A DNA stretch of 62,895 nt, taken from Coprobacillus sp. CAG:826. Lineage in GTDB: Bacteria > Bacillota_I > Bacilli_A > RFN20 > CAG-826. Each line of letters begins with the position of its first letter. Within the stretch, counting starts at the first letter, position 1. The position numbers and the translations under genes are program-made. Below are positions 1 through 8,482 of the stretch, in pieces. Under the pieces are notes generated by a model that made no database searches, had not been told where the DNA came from, and worked only from the letters and a program-made list of their open reading frames with translations. The stretch spans positions 101,891-164,785 of the forward strand of contig FR897045.1 in assembly GCA_000437235.1 (NCBI GenBank), in the 5' to 3' direction.

Positions 1-11
1 GCTCTTCCCAT
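1..11 (-). CDS. Start of a leftward gene, cut by the window edge
   Basis: Only the first codons (Met-Gly-Arg plus part of a fourth) lie in the window. An ATG on the minus strand ends at base 11 and is preceded by a good ribosome binding site (AAAGGAGAGA, bases 17-26 read leftward) and a possible extended -10 (TGTTATACT read leftward, bases 44-52). The product cannot be judged. It is divergent from pepT, so bases 12-164 probably carry both promoters. Confidence 0.6.
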
Positions 12-164
12 AAAAATCTCTCCTTTAAAATTTGTTCGTACAAAGTATAACATTTTCTTTTGTATTCGTGAATATTTTCCTATGGAAAACCTACAAAAAA
101 TTCGATAAAACTCGTAAGAAAACGCCAAAATATGTTATTATCTATGGTGCAAGAGGGTGAATTT

Positions 165-1370
165 ATGAAAGCAATAGAACGATTTTTAAAATATGTATCT
201 TTTGATACGCAATCGGATGAAGAATCACTTACTTCTCCTAGTACTGAAAAACAAAAGAAATTAGGTGCTTATCTACTTCAAGAATTAAAAGATATGGGTG
301 TTGATGATGCGCATATGGATGAATATGGCTATGTATATGGTTTTATCCCTTCTAATTGCGACTCTAAAAACACGATTGGTTTAATTTCTCATATGGATAC
401 TTCTCCAGATGCAAATGGAAAAGATATTCATCCACATTTTGTAACCTTTCATGGTGAAGATATTGAAATTGGAAACGGAAAGAAATTAACCAAAGAAGAG
501 CTAAAAGGAAAAGAAGGCCATGAGCTCATTGTAACGGATGGTACAACACTTTTAGGCGCAGATGATAAAGCTGGAATCGCCATTATCATGGAAATGGTTT
601 ATCAACGCATGAATAGCAAAAAAGATTATCCTAATTTTATCATTTGCTTTACCCCTGATGAAGAAGTAGGTAGAGGTACCGAACATTTTAATTATGATTG
701 GTATAAAGAGCGTGCTAAAAACGCGATTACTTATACCATGGATGGTGGACGTATTGAAGAAATAAATTATGAAACTTTTAACGCAGCAAGCGCTAAAATA
801 ACGATTCATGGAAAAAGCATTCATCCAGGATCTGCTAAAGATAAAATGATTAATTCGCAAATCGTAGCGATGGAGCTCTTTAGACTTCTTCCAGAAAATG
901 AAAGACCGGAACATACGGAGAACTATGAAGGTTTCTATCACTTAACCAATATGAAAGGTGATGTAGAAACTACGCAACTATCTTTTATTATTCGCGATCA
1001 TAGCCGTGAAAAATTTGAAATGCGAAAAGAAAAGATGAAGGAAGTAGTAGCTACAATTAACGAAAAATATCATGATCAATTAGTGGAACTTGTTTTAAAA
1101 GATAGTTATTACAATATGCGTGAAATCATCGAAAAACATTTTGACATGATTGATTTAGTACGCGAATGCATGTTAGAAAATGGTATAGTTGCGCAAGAAA
1201 TCCCCGTAAGAGGTGGCACGGATGGTGCAACTTTATCTTTCCACGAGATTCCATGTCCAAACTTAGGCACGGGAGGAGAAAACTTCCATGGACCATTAGA
1301 ATATCTAGATGTGACGGATTTTTATAGAATGATAAAGGTTTTAGAAACTTTATTTGCTAAAAAAATATAA
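165..1370 (+). CDS. pepT: Peptidase T (tripeptide aminopeptidase)
   Basis: Zinc aminopeptidase that removes the N-terminal residue from tripeptides in the cytoplasm; M20 family. The protein is 401 residues, close to the usual 405-410. Metal and catalytic residues are visible: SHMDTS (His76, Asp78), GADDKAG (Asp133/134), PDEEVGRG (Glu166/167), MDGGRIEEINYE (Asp193) and a C-terminal GGENFHG with the last histidine. The HPGSAKDKM segment belongs to the dimerisation/lid domain. An earlier in-frame ATG at 132 exists, but the ATG at 165 has AGAGGGTGA five bases upstream and matches the family start. It is a single-gene unit, and no clear terminator follows it. Confidence 0.95.
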   Translation: MKAIERFLKYVSFDTQSDEESLTSPSTEKQKKLGAYLLQELKDMGVDDAHMDEYGYVYGFIPSNCDSKNTIGLISHMDTSPDANGKDIHPHFVTFHGEDIEIGNGKKLTKEELKGKEGHELIVTDGTTLLGADDKAGIAIIMEMVYQRMNSKKDYPNFIICFTPDEEVGRGTEHFNYDWYKERAKNAITYTMDGGRIEEINYETFNAASAKITIHGKSIHPGSAKDKMINSQIVAMELFRLLPENERPEHTENYEGFYHLTNMKGDVETTQLSFIIRDHSREKFEMRKEKMKEVVATINEKYHDQLVELVLKDSYYNMREIIEKHFDMIDLVRECMLENGIVAQEIPVRGGTDGATLSFHEIPCPNLGTGGENFHGPLEYLDVTDFYRMIKVLETLFAKKI

Positions 1371-1434
1371 AAATGATTTAAAGTAAACTATTATTTCTAA
1401 TGTTATCTATAGAATTCGTAATTAAAAAAATAGT

Positions 1435-1462
1435 TTGCATAAAAAGAAAAATGATGTATAAT
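1435..1462 (+). promoter_or_regulatory. Promoter for the P-loop ATPase gene
   Basis: TTGCAT (1435-1440) and TATAAT (1457-1462) are separated by 16 bp, close to the sigma-A consensus. Transcription would start near 1469, giving a leader of about 70 bases that contains the inverted repeat at 1476-1498. Confidence 0.65.
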
Positions 1463-1475
1463 ATTATCAGTGGCT

Positions 1476-1498
1476 ATAAACCTAGCTTTAGGGTTTAT
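1476..1498 (+). other. Inverted repeat in the leader of the ATPase gene
   Basis: ATAAACC (1476-1482) is complementary to GGTTTAT (1492-1498), with a 9-base loop. It lies just downstream of the predicted transcription start, so it could be an operator or a 5' mRNA hairpin. It has no U-tract, so it is not a terminator. Confidence 0.45.
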
Positions 1499-1537
1499 GA
1501 AGAAGTATAATTGCGATAGAATAAAATTAGACTATAG

Positions 1538-2683
1538 ATGAAAATATTAAAAATTGTAATCTCAGGATTTCGTCTTTTAAAAGACAATTTTACGTTGGAT
1601 TTTATGCCAATTCAACCGAACAAGAAGCCCGAGTATGATGGTGAGCTTTCCTCGATTGCTGATCGTGTTTACTTACCGGTATGTCAAGCATTTCTAGGGA
1701 ATAACGGCGAAGGTAAAACATCAGTTTTACAAGTTCTTTATTATTGTTATTCATTATTAGCGCAAGGAAGGATTGCATATCATTCTATGGACTTTTCTAA
1801 AGAGGCAATTCATTTAAAAGTGTATTTTTCTTATGAAGATAATCTTTATCTTTATGAAACTAGGGTATTACCGCCGAATCAAACATCCTTTACTCATGAA
1901 GTATATTGTCGGCTAACTAATCAAAAACTTTTCACACGGAAGCTCCCTCATTATCATTTTAAAACTTTTTGGAGTGGGCGTTATGTACCTCTATTTCATA
2001 AACTGAGTTGTTCTTTAGAAGATACAGCTTTAACCGACTATTTGCATATGAAAACTCCGTCTATTTTCTTTATTAAGGCGGAAAATGATACAAAGATGAT
2101 TTATTCGGCATTGCAACTCTTAAGTCAATTAGATGAAGATGAAAGAGAAGATGTAATGAAGATTTTTCATTTACCATTCTCAAAGTTTGATTTATCCCTC
2201 GGAGAGAATCATTTACGACTTTTTGTTAACAAAGAATGGATTAATATGAGCGCTAGTACACTAGCGGAAATTATTTCTAAAGGCACGATTCGTGGATTAT
2301 GTCTTTATGAATCTATTTGTTTAGCTTTAAAAGAAGGCTCTATCGTCATCGTTGATGAACTTGAGAATTCTATTCCACATGAACTTGTCCTTGAATTAAT
2401 GAACCTATTCTTAGATTCTGAACTCAATCGTCATGGAGCTCGTTTATATTTCTCAACTTACAATATGGAAATATTAGATGTGTTCCATCGTTATGATAAT
2501 ATCCATGTTGTAAAACGAAATATAGAAGGCTTTATTAACGCGATGAATCTTTATACAAGTTTTCATACAACGATGCGAGTAATGAAATCAAAAATGATTC
2601 GCAATTCATCGCAATTTTTAAAACCTGAATGGAATTTAATTCATCATTTGCGAAAGATATTGCTGAGAAAAATTCGTTCATAA
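1538..2683 (+). CDS. AAA/ABC-type P-loop ATPase, function unknown
   Basis: A 381-residue soluble protein of the SMC/RecF/OLD-like ATPase type (AAA_15/AAA_21 style). Walker A is GNNGEGKT (about 54-61) and Walker B is IVIVDELEN (Asp273-Glu274). A serine-rich stretch before Walker B (SASTLAEIISKGT) occupies the place of the ABC signature, and STYNMEILD follows at the D-loop/switch position. There is no TOPRIM or nuclease domain and no partner gene. The ribosome binding site is poor: no AGGAGG-like sequence precedes the ATG, although the promoter is good. Such ATPases are often found alone or in phage-defence pairs; that is family knowledge only, and nothing adjacent supports defence here. Confidence 0.7.
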   Translation: MKILKIVISGFRLLKDNFTLDFMPIQPNKKPEYDGELSSIADRVYLPVCQAFLGNNGEGKTSVLQVLYYCYSLLAQGRIAYHSMDFSKEAIHLKVYFSYEDNLYLYETRVLPPNQTSFTHEVYCRLTNQKLFTRKLPHYHFKTFWSGRYVPLFHKLSCSLEDTALTDYLHMKTPSIFFIKAENDTKMIYSALQLLSQLDEDEREDVMKIFHLPFSKFDLSLGENHLRLFVNKEWINMSASTLAEIISKGTIRGLCLYESICLALKEGSIVIVDELENSIPHELVLELMNLFLDSELNRHGARLYFSTYNMEILDVFHRYDNIHVVKRNIEGFINAMNLYTSFHTTMRVMKSKMIRNSSQFLKPEWNLIHHLRKILLRKIRS

Positions 2684-2757
2684 AGGCATAATATAAGTTT
2701 GAATCTCTTTTTAAAAAGCACAAAATTGTTTATAATGAACTCGTAAGGAGTTTTCTT

Positions 2758-3690
2758 ATGAAAAAATTGAAGTACATTGGTTTTTTTATAAAAAATAGTT
2801 GGTTTGTTTTCCGCTATCGTTTTTTTCATAAGAAAAAAAGCGTAACGAGGTTTATGGGGCAAAAGAATATTACTTTGGCTTATAGCAATGAAATCTTGAA
2901 ACAAATGATTTTAAGCAATGAACCTTTTAGCGCAGTCCGCTTTGGAGCGGTGGAACTCTCTTGCGTAAACAATCATGAAAAAATTCAACTTGGATTTAAG
3001 AAAAAATATAAAGTGCCAGTTATTTATAGTATTAAAAATGGAGCTGGCGTTTTTCCAACCACAAAAGAAAGCTTGGATCAGTATAGTATGACGGCGATTC
3101 AAGCTTTTTCTGATGCAACTATCTTAGGCATTTCAGGCGTCCATATGGAAGATTATTTCTATAAAAAATATGCTTCAAAATGCCGAGTTATTCAATATGA
3201 AGCCTTTGAACCTCTACGTGGAGATTGGATTCAAGCATTGAAAGGAAAAAAAGTGTTAGTTATTTCTCCCTTTGCTAATGATATTCAAAAACAATATGAC
3301 AGAATTGATCTTGTGTTTGAAGATGGAAAAATACCTCAATTTGATTTACAGGTTTTTCAATGTGTGCAAACATTAGCAGAAGAGAAAGATTCTCGTTTTA
3401 CTTCTTGGAATGAAGCTTTATCATGGATGGAAGAAGAAATTAGTAAACTCGACTTTGATATTGCTTTAGTTGGCGCCGGTGCTTATGGTTCTCCTTTATG
3501 TTCTTTTATTGCTAAAACATTGCATCGACAGGCCATTCAAACGGGAGGCGCTACCCAGACAATGTTTGGAATCATCGGTAAAAGATGGGAAAAAAGAGAA
3601 CATGTGGCAAAATATATTAACGAATATTGGATACGACCTACATTAAAACCAAAGGGCTATGAAAATGTTGAAAAAGGATGTTATTGGTGA
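2758..3690 (+). CDS. GT-D fold glycosyltransferase (DUF1792-like)
   Basis: A 310-residue cytoplasmic glycosyltransferase of the GT-D/DUF1792 type, a family that adds hexoses in surface glycan or glycoprotein assembly. The recognisable parts are the N-terminal SAVRFGAVEL segment (the family's RFGDGE-like nucleotide-sugar site, about 60-70) and the C-terminal GAGAYGSPL...GGATQTMFGIIGKRW block. A TATAAT at 2731-2736 and AAGGAG at 2745-2750 precede the ATG. The next gene, a polymerase/ligase-like membrane protein, begins 11 bases after the stop, so both probably work on one cell-surface polysaccharide. Sugar donor and acceptor are unknown. Confidence 0.75.
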   Translation: MKKLKYIGFFIKNSWFVFRYRFFHKKKSVTRFMGQKNITLAYSNEILKQMILSNEPFSAVRFGAVELSCVNNHEKIQLGFKKKYKVPVIYSIKNGAGVFPTTKESLDQYSMTAIQAFSDATILGISGVHMEDYFYKKYASKCRVIQYEAFEPLRGDWIQALKGKKVLVISPFANDIQKQYDRIDLVFEDGKIPQFDLQVFQCVQTLAEEKDSRFTSWNEALSWMEEEISKLDFDIALVGAGAYGSPLCSFIAKTLHRQAIQTGGATQTMFGIIGKRWEKREHVAKYINEYWIRPTLKPKGYENVEKGCYW

Positions 3691-3700
3691 GGTGATTAAT

Positions 3701-4960
3701 ATGAAAAATAGTTTGACGAGTAATAAAGTATTATACTTCTGTATGCTCATTGTGATAGGATTGCTTTCTTTTATGTTCTTTCCATATGCATTTGAGATCA
3801 ATTTAATCATGGTGATTCTAGGCTTTTTCTTAATTTGCCTAGAAAAAGAAAAACTAATAGCTAACAAAAAACAAGCCATGCCACTAGGGATAGCATTATT
3901 CATCTATTTGCTAGTTATGGGTTGCTCAAGTTATGCACAAGACGTAGGAATTAATATTCTGAGAATTGTCTTTCTTTGCTTAGCTTCCTTTGTAGCCTTT
4001 TTCATAGGAAATTATCTTTCTAAAGAAAACGAATATAAAGTAAAGCTTTATGATGTTATTTTTTCGTTCTTGATTTTTATGACGACGATTTCCGTTTTCT
4101 CCACGCTTTATTCCTATGGACTCTTTTATGCTTACCGATATTCTTCGGTAGCTTCTAGCGCGAAAATGCTAGTGGGATTCCGCATTTATGAAGTGCAAAA
4201 AGATGTTCTAGGTTACATATCCGTTTTATCTTTAGCACCATTAAGTGCTTTAATCTTCTATAAAGGTAAAAAAGATCATACATTTTATATTTTATTAGCG
4301 TCTTGTTTATTTGGCCTTATTAACTTATTGACATCACCGAATGTTGTTGGATTAGCTATTGTTATTTGTGGCACAATTCTTACATTATTGATTCGCTTTT
4401 TTCCAAAAGATAAAAAGAAAAAAATTATTTGCTTTTCCACTTTAGGAATTATTGTTTTATTAGGAATTGCTTTTATTCTTCTAAAAGGGCAACAAATCAA
4501 TCGAGTTCGTGTGATTTTTGATACTTTAAAAAATTCAATACAATATCCTCTAGGCATGGGATATGATGAAGCTAATACCATGTTAAACGGCGCAATGAGC
4601 ACGAGAAATCTCTTCTTTGATGCTCTATATCAAGGCGGATGGTTAGCGTTTATAAGTTTAATTACGTTATGGGCTTTGATAGCTATTTTACTTTATAAAT
4701 ATTATAAAAAGAGCGATGATGATTCATTTAAAAAGAATTTAATTTTAGGCTTATTTATTCATTACTTCATTTATGTGAATCTCAATTATACACAAAAAAT
4801 CTTTGTGCAATATGATGATATTTTACCTTATTATTTAGATCCAATGTTTTTGATTATCCTGGTTTTTACGGGATATATGTTTCAAAAAACGCATCCGAAT
4901 TCTATAGAATCTAATTCAGTAATGGAAGAAAAAGAAGAAACAGAAAAAATAGAAGCTTAA
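3701..4960 (+). CDS. O-antigen polymerase/ligase-like membrane protein
   Basis: A polytopic membrane protein of about 419 residues with roughly 10-12 hydrophobic segments and a charged C-terminal tail (EEKEETEKIEA). The segment STRNLFFDALYQGGWLAF resembles the conserved pore-side region of the Wzy/WaaL family (a short polar motif followed by xxxxxG), which polymerises or transfers undecaprenyl-linked glycans on the outer face of the membrane. The start chosen is the ATG at 3701, with TGAGGTGA at 3688-3695; an in-frame ATG at 3659 lies inside the preceding gene and lacks such a site. It forms an operon with the GT-D glycosyltransferase. Polymerase and ligase cannot be told apart from sequence alone. 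Confidence 0.65.
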   Translation: MKNSLTSNKVLYFCMLIVIGLLSFMFFPYAFEINLIMVILGFFLICLEKEKLIANKKQAMPLGIALFIYLLVMGCSSYAQDVGINILRIVFLCLASFVAFFIGNYLSKENEYKVKLYDVIFSFLIFMTTISVFSTLYSYGLFYAYRYSSVASSAKMLVGFRIYEVQKDVLGYISVLSLAPLSALIFYKGKKDHTFYILLASCLFGLINLLTSPNVVGLAIVICGTILTLLIRFFPKDKKKKIICFSTLGIIVLLGIAFILLKGQQINRVRVIFDTLKNSIQYPLGMGYDEANTMLNGAMSTRNLFFDALYQGGWLAFISLITLWALIAILLYKYYKKSDDDSFKKNLILGLFIHYFIYVNLNYTQKIFVQYDDILPYYLDPMFLIILVFTGYMFQKTHPNSIESNSVMEEKEETEKIEA

Positions 4961-4984
4961 GAACAATGTTTTAAGTATATTCTA

Positions 4985-4993
4985 TGCTATAAT
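4985..4993 (+). promoter_or_regulatory. Extended -10 promoter of the queuosine operon
   Basis: TGC-TATAAT is an extended -10 element 18-27 bases upstream of the candidate tgt starts. No good -35 box is seen, which is usual for this promoter class. Confidence 0.6.
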
Positions 4994-5019
4994 GTTAAAA
5001 CGAAAGAAGCGTGATAGAT

Positions 5020-6144
5020 GTGAAAAACTTTTATTTAGAAATCTTACATATAGATAAACAAACCGGTGCAAGATATGGTATTTTGCATACACCACATGGC
5101 GATGTGGAAGTGCCGATGTTTATGCCAGTAGGAACTTTAGCAACCGTTAAAACGCTTTCTCCTGAAGAATTAAAAGAAATGGGAGCGGGCGTCATTTTAT
5201 CTAACACCTATCATCTTTCACTTCGACCAGGTGCAGATTTAGTTCAAAAAGCAGGAGGTCTACATAAATTCATGAATTATGATGGGCCGATTTTAACTGA
5301 TTCTGGTGGTTTTCAAGTCTTTTCGTTAGCGGAAAATCGTAAAATCACAGAAGAAGGCGTCACTTTTAAAAATCATTTAAATGGTGCAGAATTGTTCTTT
5401 TCTCCCGAAATCGCGATTAGAATTGAAGAAAAATTAGGGGCGGATATCATTATGTCTTTTGATGAATGTGCACCTTATCCAGTCACGTATGATTACATGA
5501 AACAAAGTGTGGAAAGAACTTTAAGATGGGCGAAAAGAGGAAAAGATGCTCATAAAAGAGAAGACCAAGCGTTATTTGGCATTGTGCAAGGTGGAGAGTT
5601 CGCTGATTTAAGAAAATATTGTGCAGAAGAACTCGCCAAAATGGATTTTCCAGGTTATTCCATTGGTGGAACTTCTATTGGTGAACCTAAAGAAGTTATG
5701 TTTAAAATGGTACGTGATACAGTACCTTATTTACCAAGCGATAAACCTCGTTATTTAATGGGGGTTGGCTCTATTGACTATATTTTAGAAGGTATTGCTA
5801 TGGGCGTTGATATGTTTGACTGCGTTTTACCGACAAGAATCGCTCGTCATGGTGCCTTAATGACAAGCAAAGGAAGAGTCAATATCCGTGATCAAAAATA
5901 TGAGGAAGACTTTACACCTTTAGATGATGAATGCGATTGTTATACATGCAGAAACTATACAAAAGCGTATTTAAGACACTTATATAAATGCGATGAAGCG
6001 TTTGGAAAGAGATTATTATCCATTCACAATATTCGCTTCTTAATTCATTTAATGGAAGAAGCCAGAACCGCTATAAAAGAAGATCGTTTTGGCAACTTTA
6101 AAGATGAAGTTTTACGTAAATTTGGCGACAAAAGAGGTTTTTAG
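5020..6144 (+). CDS. tgt: tRNA-guanine transglycosylase
   Basis: Exchanges guanine-34 of tRNAs with GUN anticodons for preQ1, the first tRNA-bound step of queuosine synthesis. Visible motifs are TDSGGFQVFSL with the catalytic Asp, GIVQGG, the nucleophile Asp in DMFDCVLPTR, and the zinc site CDCYTCxx...H near residues 308-340. Length (about 374) is normal. Two GTG starts are possible, at 5011 and 5020. AAAGAAG (5003-5009) is one base from the first and ten from the second, so 5020 is preferred but not certain. queA starts two bases after the stop and queH overlaps queA, giving a dedicated queuosine operon. Confidence 0.96.
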   Translation: MKNFYLEILHIDKQTGARYGILHTPHGDVEVPMFMPVGTLATVKTLSPEELKEMGAGVILSNTYHLSLRPGADLVQKAGGLHKFMNYDGPILTDSGGFQVFSLAENRKITEEGVTFKNHLNGAELFFSPEIAIRIEEKLGADIIMSFDECAPYPVTYDYMKQSVERTLRWAKRGKDAHKREDQALFGIVQGGEFADLRKYCAEELAKMDFPGYSIGGTSIGEPKEVMFKMVRDTVPYLPSDKPRYLMGVGSIDYILEGIAMGVDMFDCVLPTRIARHGALMTSKGRVNIRDQKYEEDFTPLDDECDCYTCRNYTKAYLRHLYKCDEAFGKRLLSIHNIRFLIHLMEEARTAIKEDRFGNFKDEVLRKFGDKRGF

Positions 6145-6146
6145 TT

Positions 6147-7190
6147 ATGGACATTAATGAATTTGATTTTGATTTACCAGAAGAATTAATTGCGCAGTCT
6201 CCGAGTGAAAAACGTGATCATTCTCGCTTATTAGCGGTAGACCGTGAACATCATACCTATCAAGATTGCCATTTCTACGATATTATCGATTTTTTAAAGC
6301 CGTGTGACGTTTTAGTTAGAAATAATACAAAAGTAATTCCGGCGCGTTTGCTGGGTGAAAAAGAAGAAACCCACGCACATGTAGAAGTTTTACTTCTTCG
6401 TGAACATGAAAAAGATGTATGGGAATGTTTAGTTGGCAATGCAAAAACTGTGAAAGTTGGCACTGTCGTTTCTTTTGGAAACGGCGAGTTAAAAGCGGAA
6501 TGCGTTAAAGTTTTAGATGAAGGAATACGCCATTTCCGCATGATTTATCAAGGCATTTTTTATGAAGTGCTAGATCAATTAGGTAAAATGCCGCTTCCAC
6601 CCTATATCAAAGCACAATGTTTAGACAATAGCCGTTATCAAACCGTTTATGCAAAATTAGAGGGAAGTGCGGCCGCTCCAACAGCGGGTTTTCATTTTAC
6701 CGAAGAATTATTTGAAAAGATTAAAGCAAAGGGTGTACAAGTCGTAGAAGTTACTCTACATATTGGACTTGGAACTTTCCGCCCTGTAAAAGTGGAGTCC
6801 GTTGAAGAACATCATATGCATAAAGAAGCGTATTGGATGAGTCAAGAAACTGCGGACGTTTTAAATCTAGCCAAAAAAGAACATCGTAGAATTATTGCGA
6901 TAGGCACTACTTCAACACGGGTACTAGAAACCGTTATGCAAAAGTATGGTCGCTTTGAAGCGTGCTCAGGAGAAACACAAATCTTTATTTATCCCGGTTA
7001 TACCTATCAAGCCATTGATGCCTTGATCACGAACTTCCATTTGCCGAAGTCTACTTTAATTATGCTAGTATCGGCATTTATGGGCCGAGAATTTACATTA
7101 GAGGTCTATCGTCATGCGGTAGAAGAAAAATATCGTTTCTTCTCCTTTGGCGATGCAATGTTTATTTATGGAAAAGCTCCATTACTATAA
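6147..7190 (+). CDS. queA: S-adenosylmethionine:tRNA ribosyltransferase-isomerase
   Basis: Transfers and rearranges the ribosyl group of SAM onto preQ1-tRNA to give epoxyqueuosine-tRNA. The 347-residue length is typical. Family blocks present are LIAQSPSEKRDHSRLL (N-terminal), RNNTKVIPARLLG, GSAAAPTAGFHFT and NFHLPKSTLIMLVSAF. It sits between tgt and queH with minimal spacing and shares 23 bases with the likely queH start, suggesting translational coupling. Confidence 0.97.
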   Translation: MDINEFDFDLPEELIAQSPSEKRDHSRLLAVDREHHTYQDCHFYDIIDFLKPCDVLVRNNTKVIPARLLGEKEETHAHVEVLLLREHEKDVWECLVGNAKTVKVGTVVSFGNGELKAECVKVLDEGIRHFRMIYQGIFYEVLDQLGKMPLPPYIKAQCLDNSRYQTVYAKLEGSAAAPTAGFHFTEELFEKIKAKGVQVVEVTLHIGLGTFRPVKVESVEEHHMHKEAYWMSQETADVLNLAKKEHRRIIAIGTTSTRVLETVMQKYGRFEACSGETQIFIYPGYTYQAIDALITNFHLPKSTLIMLVSAFMGREFTLEVYRHAVEEKYRFFSFGDAMFIYGKAPLL

Positions 7191-7848
7191 TGAATCGCTG
7201 AAGATTCTTGATGAGTTATCTTCACAAACAAAAAAACCAACTTTACTGATGCATGCGTGTTGCGCGCCATGCTCATGTTTTCCTTTGACTTTTTTATGCC
7301 CGCATTTTAATGTGACTATTTTTTATAACAATTCAAATATTTATCCAACTGCGGAGTATGAAAGAAGAAGAGATGAACTTAAAAAGTTCTTAGAGGAGTT
7401 TGAACGTGATTATCATTATCATGTCGATTTGATTATTCCGCCTTATGATGAGGAAAGTTATGCGCAAAAACTTCGTCCGCTTGCGCATTTAAAAGAAGGT
7501 ACCGAACGTTGCTTTTATTGTTATCGTTTACGGATGGAAGAAGCCTATGATTACGCAGAGCGTAATGGCTTTGACTTTTTCACCACGGTTATGACGATTT
7601 CAAGTCAAAAGAATTCATTAAAATTAAATGAAATTGGTGAAGAACTAGAAAAGAATCATCCGCATTGTCGATATTTTTATTCCGACTTCAAAAAGAAAAA
7701 AGGCGCCGATAAAGGAAGAGAAATACGAAATTTCTATCAACTCTATCAACAACAGTATTGTGGTTGCCGCTACTCATTTGCAGAGTATAAAGAACGGATT
7801 CGAATGAAAGAAAATGCAGAAAAAGCAGAAAATAAAGAGATAAATTAA
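7168..7848 (+). CDS. queH: Epoxyqueuosine reductase QueH
   Basis: Reduces epoxyqueuosine to queuosine in tRNA; the non-cobalamin alternative to QueG (DUF208 family). The conserved cysteine pattern is present: HACCAPC (Cys31, 32, 35), then ERCFYC and a C-terminal CGC. The start chosen is the ATG at 7168 (MEKLHYYNESLK), inside the end of queA. In-frame TTG at 7147 and ATG at 7153 would add up to seven residues; no strong ribosome binding site marks any of them, consistent with coupling to queA. A rho-independent terminator follows at once. Confidence 0.93.
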   Translation: MEKLHYYNESLKILDELSSQTKKPTLLMHACCAPCSCFPLTFLCPHFNVTIFYNNSNIYPTAEYERRRDELKKFLEEFERDYHYHVDLIIPPYDEESYAQKLRPLAHLKEGTERCFYCYRLRMEEAYDYAERNGFDFFTTVMTISSQKNSLKLNEIGEELEKNHPHCRYFYSDFKKKKGADKGREIRNFYQLYQQQYCGCRYSFAEYKERIRMKENAEKAENKEIN

Positions 7849-7852
7849 GAAC

Positions 7853-7880
7853 AAAAGCGCTCCATTTCGAGCGTTTTTTT
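7853..7880 (+). terminator. Rho-independent terminator of the tgt-queA-queH operon
   Basis: CGCTC (7858-7862) pairs with GAGCG (7869-7873), extended by A/T pairs, and is followed by a run of seven T. Confidence 0.85.
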
Positions 7881-7996
7881 CATACCTTCACAAAAGAAAA
7901 ATGTCTTAAAGTGATCCTATTTCACTCGTTTTTAGCACATGATTTTTCTTCGCCCTATTTATATAAATAAATATTTCAGAAAAATGAAAAAAATTA

Positions 7997-8025
7997 TTGA
8001 CTTCAATCTCGTCTTTTGGTATGAT
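7997..8025 (+). promoter_or_regulatory. Main promoter of the ribosomal protein operon
   Basis: TTGACT (7997-8002), a 17-bp spacer and TATGAT (8020-8025) preceded by TGG (extended -10). This is one of the strongest promoter matches in the window and it drives rpsJ onward. Transcription should start near 8032, leaving a leader of about 125 bases. Confidence 0.85.
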
Positions 8026-8031
8026 TTCAAA

Positions 8032-8156
8032 TGTTGATGTCCGCTATGATATTGCGAGGTTGCTGATACGCCATTAAACGTTGTCATGAATAGGCGTTCA
8101 GGGAATTCGAATGGAGCGACGTCTAAGCCTGATTTAGACAAAAGGAGGAAATATTC
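8032..8156 (+). promoter_or_regulatory. Structured leader of the S10 operon, candidate r-protein autoregulatory RNA
   Basis: The 308-base gap between queH and rpsJ holds the queH terminator, the promoter and this leader. Two hairpins can be drawn by eye: ACGCC (8068-8072) with GGCGT (8093-8097), and GTCTAA (8121-8126) with TTAGAC (8134-8139). The second ends two bases before the AAGGAGG ribosome binding site (8142-8148). S10 operon leaders are targets of L4 in proteobacteria and other r-protein leaders are common in Firmicutes, so feedback control is plausible. I see no start codon context for a leader peptide. Confidence 0.5.
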
Positions 8157-8468
8157 ATGGCTAAAGCAAAAAAAATCCGCGTCCGCTTAAAAGCTTATGA
8201 TCACAAGATTCTTGATTTATCCGTAGAGAAGATTGTCTCAGCTGCTATTAAGTCTGGAGCAAAAGTGGTGGGACCAATTCCTCTCCCAACAGAGAAGCAA
8301 GTTTACACCATCTTAAGAGCTGTTCACAAATACAAAGATGCTCGTGAACAATTCGAAATTAGAACACATAAGCGTTTGATTGATATCGTCAATCCAACTA
8401 AGGAAACCATCGACGTTTTAAAACGTTTGGACCTTCCAAGTGGTGTCGATATTGATATCAAACTTTAA
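8157..8468 (+). CDS. rpsJ: 30S ribosomal protein S10
   Basis: First gene of the 29-gene S10-spc-alpha operon. S10 sits in the 30S head; in many bacteria it also partners NusB in antitermination. The 103 residues show the typical RVRLKAYDHKILD start and an RLIDIVNPTKETID segment. AAGGAGG lies nine bases before the ATG. Spacing to rplC is 14 bases. Confidence 0.98.
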   Translation: MAKAKKIRVRLKAYDHKILDLSVEKIVSAAIKSGAKVVGPIPLPTEKQVYTILRAVHKYKDAREQFEIRTHKRLIDIVNPTKETIDVLKRLDLPSGVDIDIKL

Positions 8469-8482
8469 GGAGGTAAGGAAAC

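Noticed and set aside
552..941. Long minus-strand open frame inside pepT
   Set aside because: Lies wholly inside a conserved gene on the other strand, with no ribosome binding site or recognisable product; a shadow frame.
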